Source: Planctomycetaceae bacterium (GTDB lineage: Bacteria > Planctomycetota > Phycisphaerae > UBA1845 > UTPLA1). From it: a DNA stretch of 64,000 nucleotides. This document shows positions 16,778 to 24,704 of this stretch, in pieces. A model generated the notes under the pieces. It did not search any database, was not told where the DNA came from, and saw only the letters and a program-made list of their open reading frames with translations. Made by a program: the position numbers and the translations under genes. The stretch lies in the NCBI GenBank assembly GCA_006969385.1, contig CP030884.1, positions 744,001-808,000 of the forward strand, given 5' to 3'. Each line of letters starts with the position of its first letter. The first letter of the stretch is position 1.

Positions 16778-19060
16778 ATGGATGTAGATTCAAGCCGGGA
16801 ACTCCGAGCGATCGTCGAGTCGGCGCGTGGACTTGTCGGAAGCGAACTCAATGCTTTCTTACAAGAGGCTTGTCGCGATTCGGCCCATCAATTGAGAGTA
16901 CGAGAAGCATTGGCAGCGGAAGCTAAAACCAAGAGCGTCGCCGCTGATAGCAACTCAGACGAACCAAGTGTTGAGCCAAATCGAGCTGCACCGGTTATTA
17001 CAGGTTACGAGATCATTAACGAAATTCATCGCGGCGGTCAAGGGGTCGTGTATCAGGCGGTTCAACAAAAGACCAAGAGGAAGGTCGCCATCAAAGTGTT
17101 ACTGGATGGCACACACGCGAGCCGAGCGGGAAGACGTCGCTTCCAACGAGAAATCGAACTCGTCGCACAATTAAAACACCCAAATATTGTTGCAGTATTC
17201 CACTCCGATGAAACGGAAGAGGGGAGGCAGTACTGTGTGATGGATTACGTTCGTGGTGTTTCGCTGGATCGGTACGTCCGCGAGAAGAACTTTAATTTAG
17301 CAGAATTACTCACATTGTTTGCGAAGATCTGTGACGCAGTTAATTATGCGCATCGCAAGGGAGTAATTCATCGCGACCTAAAGCCGGGTAACATCCTCGT
17401 GGATAATGAAGGTGAACCGAAGGTTCTCGATTTTGGGTTAGCCAAACAGATCATCAACCGGGAAGCAACTGTACTATCGTTAACGGGACACGTTGTCGGA
17501 ACGCTGCCGTATATGTCACCGGAGCAGGCGGAAGGCAATCCCGACGATATCGATGTTCGAACTGACGTTTACTCGCTGGGCGTTATTCTCTACGAAATGA
17601 TAACAGGTAGCTTCCCCTATCCTGTATCGGGCCATATCCGCGAGATATTGAAGCATATTGCCGAAACACCTCCGGCGCCGCCAACGCGCACCTGGAATCT
17701 TAAGTCGGGTGTCAAAGCGCATGGAACGAAAAAGCTACGGTCGGGTACCTGCCCTATCGACGATGAGATCCAGACGATCGTTTTGCGTACGTTGGCGAAA
17801 GAACGCGACCGCCGGTACCAAACGGCCGGCAATCTTGCTGAAGACGTACGTCGATATCTTGGCGGAGAAGCGATTGAGGCAAAACGAGATAGCGGTTGGT
17901 ACGTTATTCGAAAGGTACTGCAGAAAAAGCGGGCGCCCGTATTGGTGGTGTCTTCGATTTTGATTATGGCGCTCGCATTCGGTGTGCTCTACGTCAAGTA
18001 CGCGGATATGTCTTCCGATTTTCAACCGTATTTTAAGAAGGCTTCGCAATTCGATATTGCGCGATCGCAATTGGATAGTGCAAAACGCGATGCCGCATCG
18101 AATGCCGAACTAGTCACGGAAATTGCTAAGATTGCCTATGCAGCGAGCCCCCCGCCGAGCACAGTCGCCAAAAAGCTCGATAGAATTTTTCGAAATAGAG
18201 CAGAATTCGATCTCTTCATCGGGCACGATCGAATCATAGATCTTTCTGATTTTTACATGAGTGATAGCGATGAACTAGAACCCGGAACACGGGTAGGAGT
18301 CACTGCTACGGTCCCATTCGGCAGTCAAGTCGTTCTTTTGCATTTAAATGACGAAGGAACCGGTACGTTTCGTCGGCTGAATACAGTGCAATATGGAAAT
18401 CTACCCTTGGCTACGCTGGAGGAAGGGGAAACCGATGGAGCTGTCGAGATTGGCGATCATTCCTCCGAGATGCTTGTTATCTTGGCTTCGGATCATGCTA
18501 TCAGCGATGAAGCGCTTGAGGAAATATCCCAATTGCGTTGCAAAACTCGAATACCACATAGTCCTAGTTATGCAAACCTTCAAATGGAATATACTTTGAG
18601 CACACTCGAGGTAAGAGACCTATTTTCATTCGCGCAGAAACACGACGCCTTTGGCAGCATATTCGCATTCAATATTTCGAAAGAGAAAAAGATCGTTGAT
18701 CCGGACTACTATGTATTCTCGCACGAGTTGTCTAAGGCTGCGAAACACCTATTAACAATAGAGGACGACACTGCTCGAGATCCACAGCTTGCCCTCACAC
18801 TCGCGGAAATTGCGAATGCAAAGACAGATTCTGAGATTCCGGAGTTTCTGACGACCCTGGCGCTAGCGTACTTCGAAACTGGCGCGAATGATGAGGCAAT
18901 AGCGACGCAGGAGAAAGCAATCGCCCTCTACGATCGGTTTTATACTATCCCAAATAATCGCGACCGATTGATCCGCCGACTAGAACGGTTTAAGGCAGCG
19001 GGTCCAGCGGAGAGTGCTGAGTCACAATCGGCCTCAAAAGATATTGTGACCCAAGATTAG
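16778..19060 (+). CDS. Membrane Ser/Thr protein kinase with TPR-like tail
   Basis: A Hanks-type kinase domain spans about residues 77-360: glycine loop HRGGQGVVY, Lys106 in VAIKVL, HRDLKPGN with catalytic Asp200, DFGLAK with Asp218, and MSPEQ. A membrane helix follows (about 387-405). The 350-residue outer part holds a beta-rich section and helical repeats near the end (ALAYFETGANDEAIATQEKA) that look like a TPR. The N-terminal 70 residues are a charged helical region. All residues needed for activity are present. The gene is AT-richer than its neighbours and flanked by GTAGGGTCC repeats, so recent arrival or weaker codon selection is possible. The extracellular part may sense a ligand; no target is linked to it here. 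Confidence 0.88.
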   Translation: MDVDSSRELRAIVESARGLVGSELNAFLQEACRDSAHQLRVREALAAEAKTKSVAADSNSDEPSVEPNRAAPVITGYEIINEIHRGGQGVVYQAVQQKTKRKVAIKVLLDGTHASRAGRRRFQREIELVAQLKHPNIVAVFHSDETEEGRQYCVMDYVRGVSLDRYVREKNFNLAELLTLFAKICDAVNYAHRKGVIHRDLKPGNILVDNEGEPKVLDFGLAKQIINREATVLSLTGHVVGTLPYMSPEQAEGNPDDIDVRTDVYSLGVILYEMITGSFPYPVSGHIREILKHIAETPPAPPTRTWNLKSGVKAHGTKKLRSGTCPIDDEIQTIVLRTLAKERDRRYQTAGNLAEDVRRYLGGEAIEAKRDSGWYVIRKVLQKKRAPVLVVSSILIMALAFGVLYVKYADMSSDFQPYFKKASQFDIARSQLDSAKRDAASNAELVTEIAKIAYAASPPPSTVAKKLDRIFRNRAEFDLFIGHDRIIDLSDFYMSDSDELEPGTRVGVTATVPFGSQVVLLHLNDEGTGTFRRLNTVQYGNLPLATLEEGETDGAVEIGDHSSEMLVILASDHAISDEALEEISQLRCKTRIPHSPSYANLQMEYTLSTLEVRDLFSFAQKHDAFGSIFAFNISKEKKIVDPDYYVFSHELSKAAKHLLTIEDDTARDPQLALTLAEIANAKTDSEIPEFLTTLALAYFETGANDEAIATQEKAIALYDRFYTIPNNRDRLIRRLERFKAAGPAESAESQSASKDIVTQD

Positions 19061-19269
19061 TGTTTCGCTCAATCTACAGCGCCATAGTCGTCGAATTATG
19101 TGACGCGACAATCAGAGCAATCGGCCTCCAATTTACTCCGCCGTCACTACGAGTGTTCCGAAGAGAGCGCGTTTCCAACTACCTCGATATCCGTTTACGT
19201 AAGCGCTTACCGACACGCTTGCCTTGAAAGACGAGAGTAGGACCGACATCATTGCGAGTCGAATACAAA

Positions 19270-19680
19270 ATGCCCTCCACCCAACCCACTACCGACCGCA
19301 TCGTCGCCAGCATCCAAACCGCCGGCTCAATCCGCGCTCAAAAAATGTTCGGCGAATACGGCATCTATTGCGACGACACCTTCGTCGCCATGGTCTGCGA
19401 CAACCGCTTTCTGATTAAAACGACCGACGCGGGGCTCGCCTTTGCTGGTGAGATCGCCATGGAAGAACCTTACCCCGGCGGTAAGCCGTGCATGCTGATT
19501 CCCGAAGATTGGTGGGACGATCTCGCGTGGCTCGGCGAGTTGATCCAAATCACGGCCAAGGCGCTGGCCACGACGGCCAAGAAAAAGCGCGCGGTCAAGA
19601 AGAAACGGAATACAAAGAAGAAGGCCATAAAGAAAAAAGCGGTGCATAAGCAAAGGAAGACGCCGAAGACATATCCGTAG
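19270..19680 (+). CDS. TfoX N-terminal-domain protein with lysine-rich tail
   Basis: Residues 5-95 match the TfoX N-terminal domain (QKMFGEYGIYCDDTFVAMV, then FLIKTTDAG and PYPGGKPCMLIPE), a small domain found alone in many bacteria and joined to a second domain in the competence regulator TfoX. The last 40 residues are almost all Lys, Arg, Ala and Thr and should bind nucleic acid non-specifically. ATG 19270 was chosen over an upstream TTG because the domain starts there. The stop codon lies inside a GTAGGGTCC-type repeat, so repeat insertion may have set the present C-terminus. A role in DNA uptake is not shown. Confidence 0.75.
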   Translation: MPSTQPTTDRIVASIQTAGSIRAQKMFGEYGIYCDDTFVAMVCDNRFLIKTTDAGLAFAGEIAMEEPYPGGKPCMLIPEDWWDDLAWLGELIQITAKALATTAKKKRAVKKKRNTKKKAIKKKAVHKQRKTPKTYP

Positions 19681-19850
19681 GGTCTCGCTGTGCGGACCAT
19701 CTGCTCGCCTTGTCACGACTCGTTTTTCATTAAGACGTCGGGGACTCTCTGAAGCGGCTTTAGAGCATGGGTATTTCCGAACGAGGCCCTTGCGCGGGCA
19801 AACCAATCTCGTCTTTTATTGACGGTTTGGTCCGCACAGCGGGACCCTAC
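19677..19850. repeat. Inverted pair of GTAGGGTCC repeats (REPIN-like)
   Basis: GTAGGGTCTCGCTGTGCGGACCA-type sequence at 19677-19699 and its reverse complement at 19828-19850 differ at one of 23 positions and flank about 128 bases without a gene. The left copy supplies the TAG stop of the TfoX-like gene. The right copy ends 11 bases before the LOG-family gene's stop. Confidence 0.75.
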
Positions 19851-19860
19851 AATCGCCCCA

Positions 19861-20649
19861 TCACTCCGCCTGAAACGGTCGCTTCTTACTCGGCTTGTTG
19901 CGCGGTCGCGCGCCGTAGCGGGTGCCTTCGCCGGTGAGCCGTTCTTGCGCCGGCAGGCGCATGTCATCTTCCATGTCGCCGCGCGACTTCTCGGCCACGA
20001 CCTGAATGGCGCAGAGGCGCAGATGATCGGCGGCCTCATCGATGTCGTCGGTGATGATAAACAAGTCGAGATCGCTCGCCGAAATATTGCCGTACTCTTC
20101 CAATAGCGTGTTGCGCATGAAATCGACCAACGGCGACCAAAACTTCGAGTCGAACAACACCACCGGATAGGCCGGTGACTTGCCCGTTTGAATGAGCGTC
20201 ATGGCTTCGAAGAACTCGTCTAACGTGCCGAAGCCGCCGGGGAAACAGACCAGCCCCATGCAATACTTCACGAACATCACTTTGCGCGCGAAGAAGTAAT
20301 GAAAATCGAGCGTGATGTTTTGGTATTCGTTGCCACTTTGTTCGTGGGGCAGCGCGATGTTGAGACCGACCGACGTGCCGCCGGCTTCGAACGCGCCTTT
20401 GTTACCCGCTTCCATAATGCCCGGCCCGCCGCCGGTGATGACGGCAAACCCATGCTCGACGAGTTTGGCCGCGAGCTTTTCGGCATTCTTATAGTGCACC
20501 GCGTCGGGTTTGGTGCGCGCCGAACCGAAGATGGAAACGGCCAACCCCACGCGGCTCATTGCTTCAAAGCCGTCGACAAACTCGGCCATGATGCGAAACA
20601 AACGCCAGGTTTCTTTCGACGGGTCGGCAAAAGGAAGCTTATTGGCCAT
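19861..20649 (-). CDS. LOG-family Rossmann-fold protein (TIGR00730-like)
   Basis: The 262-residue protein contains GGGPGIMEA (73-81) and PGGFGTLDE (137-145), the signature of the LOG/YgdH family. Some members remove ribose 5-phosphate from nucleoside monophosphates and release free cytokinin-type bases or other purines. The motif arginine (ARKVMFVKY) and glutamate needed for the phosphoribohydrolase reaction are present. A basic C-terminal extension of about 30 residues (GARPRNKPSKKRPF) lies beyond the usual domain. The protein is cytoplasmic. No partner gene suggests the physiological substrate, and a housekeeping nucleotide-salvage role is as likely as cytokinin release. Confidence 0.88.
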   Translation of the reverse strand: MANKLPFADPSKETWRLFRIMAEFVDGFEAMSRVGLAVSIFGSARTKPDAVHYKNAEKLAAKLVEHGFAVITGGGPGIMEAGNKGAFEAGGTSVGLNIALPHEQSGNEYQNITLDFHYFFARKVMFVKYCMGLVCFPGGFGTLDEFFEAMTLIQTGKSPAYPVVLFDSKFWSPLVDFMRNTLLEEYGNISASDLDLFIITDDIDEAADHLRLCAIQVVAEKSRGDMEDDMRLPAQERLTGEGTRYGARPRNKPSKKRPFQAE

Positions 20650-21027
20650 GCGGGTCCATCTCCTTCATCGTGATTGAAAAACTCGTAGGACCGGCAGTGT
20701 ACGCGAAAACCTTGATGGCGTGGAATCGATGCGCGAGCCAACGGCTGAATAAGAAGTGGCATTGTTTGCGGGAGCTTCGGCGTCCCTCCGGTGGGATAAG
20801 AAAAAACGTACCGCCGAGACGCCGATGCTCCCCTTAATCAAAACCAAACGATATCTGTAGTCCTAAAGACGAACGACTGAACGCAACCGACACCGGAGTC
20901 GATTCAATTCGTGCAATAGGAGTTAAGAACTCTGAACTGAAATCTTCACCCCAGCCCTCTCCCTTCGAGGGAAAGGGTGTAGCCAGCCCGGTCGATTATC
21001 GCTTACACGCCGTTGATCTACGACATT
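20650..21027. other. Intergenic region with two palindromic repeats
   Basis: There is no gene here. GGGAGCTTCGGCGTC (20771-20785) is inverted at 20819-20833 with one mismatch. A CCCTCTCCCTT/AGGG-type palindrome lies at 20955-20977, related to ones at 56121 and 61491. Confidence 0.6.
20771..20833. repeat. Inverted repeat with 15-base arms
   Basis: The arms GGGAGCTTCGGCGTC and GACGCCGATGCTCCC pair at 14 of 15 positions around a 33-base centre. There is no T-run suited to either neighbouring gene, so it looks like a dispersed repeat rather than a terminator. Confidence 0.65.
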
Positions 21028-21813
21028 CTATTGCGCCGCGTGCAACGGCAAACGAAACGTAAACGTCGTGCCCCGCCCCACCGTCGAATCCACCTCGATG
21101 CGACCGCCGTGCGCGCGTAGGATGCGCCGCGCCATCGCGAGGCCCAATCCGGATCCTGCCTTGCGCGTGCTGAAGTAGGCTTGGAAAATCTGTTTGAGGT
21201 GCTCGGGATCGATGCCCGGTCCGTTATCCGCGACCGACACGATGCCGTGCTGATCTTCAACTGCTATCGTGACCTCGATCGTCTTGGCCTGCGCGCCGTC
21301 GCGCGCATCAAGCGCCTGTTGTGCGTTGATCAATACGTTGAGCAGCGATTGTTTTAACAAACCCACATCGACCGGACACACCACGGGTGTAGACGCGGCA
21401 TGCAACCGGAGTTCGATACCATGCCGTTCCGCCTGAGGTCGAAAAAACGCCACCAAATCCGCGACCACATCGCGCAAGTCCGCATTGCTGAGTTTCAATT
21501 CGCGCCGGCGCACGAACTCCAGGAAATCATCGAGGATCGTTTCCAACCGCTGCGATTCTTTCAGCACCGTCGCCACGCGCGTGCGACTGCGCCGCGCGAT
21601 CGACTGCGGCAACGCCCCATCCGGATCGGCTTCCACTTCGCCCCAGTCCTCATCGAGCAACTGAAGGTTCATCCGCAACGTCGACAACGCATTGCGAATT
21701 TCATGGGCCAGACCGCCGGCAATCGCCGAGAGTTCGACCAACTGATCGGCCGAATCCGTCGAGCGCAACGCGTTGGAAGCGGCGGGCGAATTGTCGTGAT
21801 CGGACTGCGTCAT
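21028..21813 (-). CDS. Soluble sensor histidine kinase, orphan
   Basis: The 261-residue protein has no membrane segment. It contains a dimerisation/phosphoacceptor helix with His37 (GLAHEIRNALSTLRMNLQLL) and an HATPase domain with an N-box (LLNVLINAQQAL), DNGPGI and GSGLGLAMARRI followed by HGG. The H-box pattern is that of the NtrB/AtoS/FlrB class. It lies just downstream of the flagellin gene but beyond a terminator, and no response regulator gene is in the window. A link to flagellar sigma-54 regulation of the FlrB type is possible from position and class but is not shown. A short disordered N-terminus replaces the usual sensor domain. Confidence 0.88.
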   Translation of the reverse strand: MTQSDHDNSPAASNALRSTDSADQLVELSAIAGGLAHEIRNALSTLRMNLQLLDEDWGEVEADPDGALPQSIARRSRTRVATVLKESQRLETILDDFLEFVRRRELKLSNADLRDVVADLVAFFRPQAERHGIELRLHAASTPVVCPVDVGLLKQSLLNVLINAQQALDARDGAQAKTIEVTIAVEDQHGIVSVADNGPGIDPEHLKQIFQAYFSTRKAGSGLGLAMARRILRAHGGRIEVDSTVGRGTTFTFRLPLHAAQ

Positions 21814-21914
21814 ATCGGTGTTTTCGACGTGATGGTAGTTCTCGAAAGCCGCACACTATTCAATCCGCAAGGATGGTGATGGGTCAAGCGCGAGGCGAGA
21901 CGTGAGTCGTGAGT

Positions 21915-21963
21915 CTTGGGGCTTGGGGCTTGGGGCTTGGGGCTTGGGGCTTGGGGCTTGGGG
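21915..21963. repeat. Tandem heptamer repeat CTTGGGG, seven copies
   Basis: Seven perfect head-to-tail copies of CTTGGGG lie between the histidine kinase start and the flagellin terminator. The remainder of 21814-22029 holds no gene. The unit is G-rich on the plus strand with regular spacing. Confidence 0.95.
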
Positions 21964-22029
21964 CGAGCGACATCCGTATCAACGCAGATGTCAACTTTAC
22001 TCGCAAAACTTATCAATCTGGGATAAGCA

Positions 22030-22058
22030 AAATAAAAAAAGGCCCGACTGGCGGGCCT
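22030..22058 (-). terminator. Terminator of the flagellar block
   Basis: On the minus strand AGGCCCG (22052-22058) pairs with CGGGCCT (22040-22046) around a five-base loop. TTTTTTTATT follows directly. It is 64 bases past the flagellin stop. Confidence 0.92.
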
Positions 22059-22122
22059 GTGGATCGCGAATCATAAATTCTGCGAAGCAATTGATTTCAC
22101 AATTCGCACTTCACACATCACC

Positions 22123-23568
22123 TTACTGCAGCAGCGACAACACCGTCTGCGGCGTCTGGTTGGCCAGCGCCAATACACTCGTGCCCGCACTCACCAGAAT
22201 CTGGTTCCGCGTAAGCGCCGCCGTTTCTTGTGCGAAGTCAAGATCGCGAATGCTCGATTCCGATGACGTCAGGTTTTCCAGCGTGATCTGCAACTGATTG
22301 ATGTTCGTCTCGAGCGTGTTCTTCTCAAAAGATCCCAACCGACCGCGCAAAATCGAAACTTGTTGGATCGCCTGGTCGATGATGCGACTGGCCTGTCCAA
22401 ATTCGCCATTCACCAACGAGAATTGTTGATCGCTGCTGATCTCCTGCAAGAATCCGATCGTGTCGTTACCCAGCCGTGTTGCCGCCACCGAATCGACGCC
22501 GATGTTCACCTGCTGGTTGGTCTCAACGCTCGGCCCCAACTGGAAGCGCGCCCCACCGCCGGTAATCGCAAACGTCGATGTACCGACTTGGTTGAACGTC
22601 TCTTGGATCTTGAACTGCAAGCCCAACGTCGACGTGTTGAGCGCGAGATTCAGCCCGTCACCTAAGCCGCTTGCCCCATTGACCGTTGCGGCAATATCAC
22701 GGCCCTCCGCTCGTTTGACCTGATCGCCGTTGATGTTTTCGGTGAAGCTGAGGAACGGTTCGGTCGTCGTGCCGATTTCCTGTATTTGAACGAACGCATC
22801 GGAACCGAACTCGCGCGTATTTAGCACGATCCCGCTGGCGGGGTTGGCCGAGTTAACGAAGCTCGCGCTGACACCGCTCGAATCGCCCTGCAAGTTAATC
22901 GCCGCGCGAATCTGATCGGCCGTCGAGCCCGACAATAGCGAAATCGAAATCACGCCGTCCGGCCCGGCGATTTCCAACGTCACATCCTCGCCGATGCTGC
23001 TGTTTAAGAACCGCAGTTCCGCGTGTTGCGCCGATTGCAGCACGTTGACTTCGACCGGGATAAACGGCGCCGTACCGAACTGCACGTTTTGAATGCGCAG
23101 ATCCGTTAGCTCGGTCGGAACCACGCCGCTGGCGACGTAACCCAACGAACCGTTCAGCAGTTTGCGACCGCCGAATGTCGTCGTGTTGGCGATGCGCGTG
23201 ATCGATTCAATGGCCGAGTCAATCTGCAGCTGATTCGCGCGGATTTCTTCATCCGAGACGGCGCCCGTGTTAGACGCCTCCAGGATCAGCCCTTGAATAT
23301 CGTTCAACAGTGCCGCCACCTCATCGAGCGCGCCTTCCGTCGTCGCGATGACGTTGGACGCACGCTGCGAGTTGGAGACCGCCTGCCGCACCGACTCGAT
23401 TTCCGAGCGCAAATTCTCGGAGATAATGAGCCCGGCCGGGTCGTCGGCACCGCGATTGATCCGCAAACCCGTCGATAAGCGTTCGAGCGAGGTTTGCAGC
23501 GATGCCTGTGCCGAGCCTAAATTGCGCCCGGCCTGTAGCGCCGCGACGTTGGTATTGATCCGTGTCAT
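22123..23568 (-). CDS. fliC: Flagellin
   Basis: The 481-residue protein has both conserved flagellin ends. The N-terminal D0/D1 region (MTRINTNVAALQAGRNLG, LSTGLRINRGADDPAGL) and C-terminal region (RDLDFAQETAALTRNQIL, ending in a hydrophobic LSLLQ) form the filament core and the export signal. The variable middle would be surface exposed. The start at 23568 is set by GGAGG eight bases upstream, which removes five residues from the longest frame. It is the last gene of the flagellar block, 111 bases after csrA, with its own leader hairpin and a terminator downstream. Translational control by CsrA/FliW is likely (see the leader feature). Confidence 0.96.
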   Translation of the reverse strand: MTRINTNVAALQAGRNLGSAQASLQTSLERLSTGLRINRGADDPAGLIISENLRSEIESVRQAVSNSQRASNVIATTEGALDEVAALLNDIQGLILEASNTGAVSDEEIRANQLQIDSAIESITRIANTTTFGGRKLLNGSLGYVASGVVPTELTDLRIQNVQFGTAPFIPVEVNVLQSAQHAELRFLNSSIGEDVTLEIAGPDGVISISLLSGSTADQIRAAINLQGDSSGVSASFVNSANPASGIVLNTREFGSDAFVQIQEIGTTTEPFLSFTENINGDQVKRAEGRDIAATVNGASGLGDGLNLALNTSTLGLQFKIQETFNQVGTSTFAITGGGARFQLGPSVETNQQVNIGVDSVAATRLGNDTIGFLQEISSDQQFSLVNGEFGQASRIIDQAIQQVSILRGRLGSFEKNTLETNINQLQITLENLTSSESSIRDLDFAQETAALTRNQILVSAGTSVLALANQTPQTVLSLLQ

Positions 23569-23591
23569 ACCGCCATCCTCCACGAATGACC

Positions 23592-23613
23592 CGCGGCGTA
23601 TCCATTCGCCGCG
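23592..23613 (-). promoter_or_regulatory. Candidate CsrA-binding hairpin in the flagellin leader
   Basis: On the minus strand CGCGGCG-AATGGATA-CGCCGCG forms a perfect seven-base stem whose loop contains ATGGAT, a match to the CsrA core ANGGA presented in a loop. The hairpin ends 11 bases before the GGAGG ribosome binding site, which supplies a second GGA. This is the two-site arrangement known in the Bacillus hag leader. The csrA and fliW genes lie directly upstream. Confidence 0.65.
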
Positions 23614-23679
23614 CCGGTGATAATGAGGCTACCCGATGATGGTTCGTTCATAATGACAATGTTGCCTTTCCGCTTTGCC

Positions 23680-23913
23680 TTACGCATTGTTATTGTCCGG
23701 CTTGGCGTTGGGCGGAATGTCTTCGGGCTTAATCCTCGCGGCGTCCCGGTTCTCCCGCTTGATTGCTTCGTACACCTCTTTACGGTGTACCGATACATCT
23801 TTCGGCGCGTTGATGCCCAGTCGCACCTTGTCGCCCCGAATATCCACGACGGTGATCTCTATGTCGTCACCGATCATGATGGTTTCATCTCGCTGTCGCG
23901 ATAACACCAACAT
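23680..23913 (-). CDS. csrA: CsrA, translational regulator
   Basis: The 77-residue protein is a full CsrA ([33 protein letters not shown]). Key RNA-contact residues are present, including Leu4 and Arg44. The dimer binds GGA motifs in mRNA leaders and usually blocks ribosome access. The C-terminal 15-20 residues beyond the core are longer than in E. coli and may provide the surface contacted by FliW. ATG 23913 is preceded by GAGGAGGA at seven bases. It sits between fliW and flagellin, the classic order for the FliW-CsrA-flagellin control loop. Confidence 0.96.
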   Translation of the reverse strand: MLVLSRQRDETIMIGDDIEITVVDIRGDKVRLGINAPKDVSVHRKEVYEAIKRENRDAARIKPEDIPPNAKPDNNNA

Positions 23914-24136
23914 CGCTAAATCCTCCTCGGTTTGACGGCCATCCAGCCGCCGCCCCGAGACGTAACATCCTGTTTTTTCTAGCCTGCACCATCCGTGGCC
24001 TTCGTTGGTTGATTGCCGCATCGACAAGCGCATCAACGTGCCGTTGAGTCGCCGTCTTGCCGATGTTCCTTCGCGGCAGCGCTCATGCGCGGCACTTCGC
24101 GACGAAACGTCCGCTTCGTCGCGGTTCGTCGCGCAT

Positions 24137-24598
24137 TTAGGCGGTCTTCGTAATCGCCGATTGACCGCGCTGCGGCAGACGCATCAACGGATGACGCGTG
24201 GAGTAGCGCTTATCGCTCAACACCAGCTGCTTGCCGACACGCGTGGCGACGTTGATCACCAACGGACCTTGCAGGTTGCCGGTCAGCATCTCGTCCACTT
24301 TGTTAACGACGACGAACACCTGTGAACCGGTCGTGTCGGCGAGGCCGATTTGCGAAAGATCTTCGGCCTTAATCGAGACGCGATAATCCGCCACAAATAA
24401 GCGTGGATCGCACACGACAAACGCCAGCTCGGGGCGATGCACGGCTTGCATCCAATAAAACGCGCTGTCTTCGCCGGTTTGAATCAGGGCGTAATCGCGA
24501 TCGTCGGGAAAGCCCAGCAGCCCCTTCGGAAAGTTCAAAAAGCGCTGGTCGTCCACTTCGATTCCACCGAACCGTGACGTTTGAATGGTAATCATCAT
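24137..24598 (-). CDS. fliW: FliW, flagellar assembly factor and CsrA antagonist
   Basis: The protein of about 153 residues matches Fli[20 protein letters not shown] near the N-terminus and [10 protein letters not shown] plus [14 protein letters not shown] further on. FliW binds CsrA and, competitively, flagellin, so that flagellin export releases FliW to free flagellin mRNA from CsrA. Two adjacent ATGs (24598 and 24595) are both within reach of GGGAG at 24604-24608, so the exact start is uncertain by one residue. It follows flgL by 106 bases and precedes csrA. Confidence 0.94.
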   Translation of the reverse strand: MMITIQTSRFGGIEVDDQRFLNFPKGLLGFPDDRDYALIQTGEDSAFYWMQAVHRPELAFVVCDPRLFVADYRVSIKAEDLSQIGLADTTGSQVFVVVNKVDEMLTGNLQGPLVINVATRVGKQLVLSDKRYSTRHPLMRLPQRGQSAITKTA

Positions 24599-24704
24599 CC
24601 TTGCTCCCGGTCGCGCTCCGCGACCACTTACCATGTGCCGAAGGCGAACGTCGCCTCGACCGAACCCAAAACTATGTCCGCACGTTGCCGCCGAATAGAT
24701 CCAT

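Noticed and set aside
21915..21963. CRISPR-like array
   Set aside because: The units are seven-base direct repeats with no spacers, so it is a simple tandem repeat.
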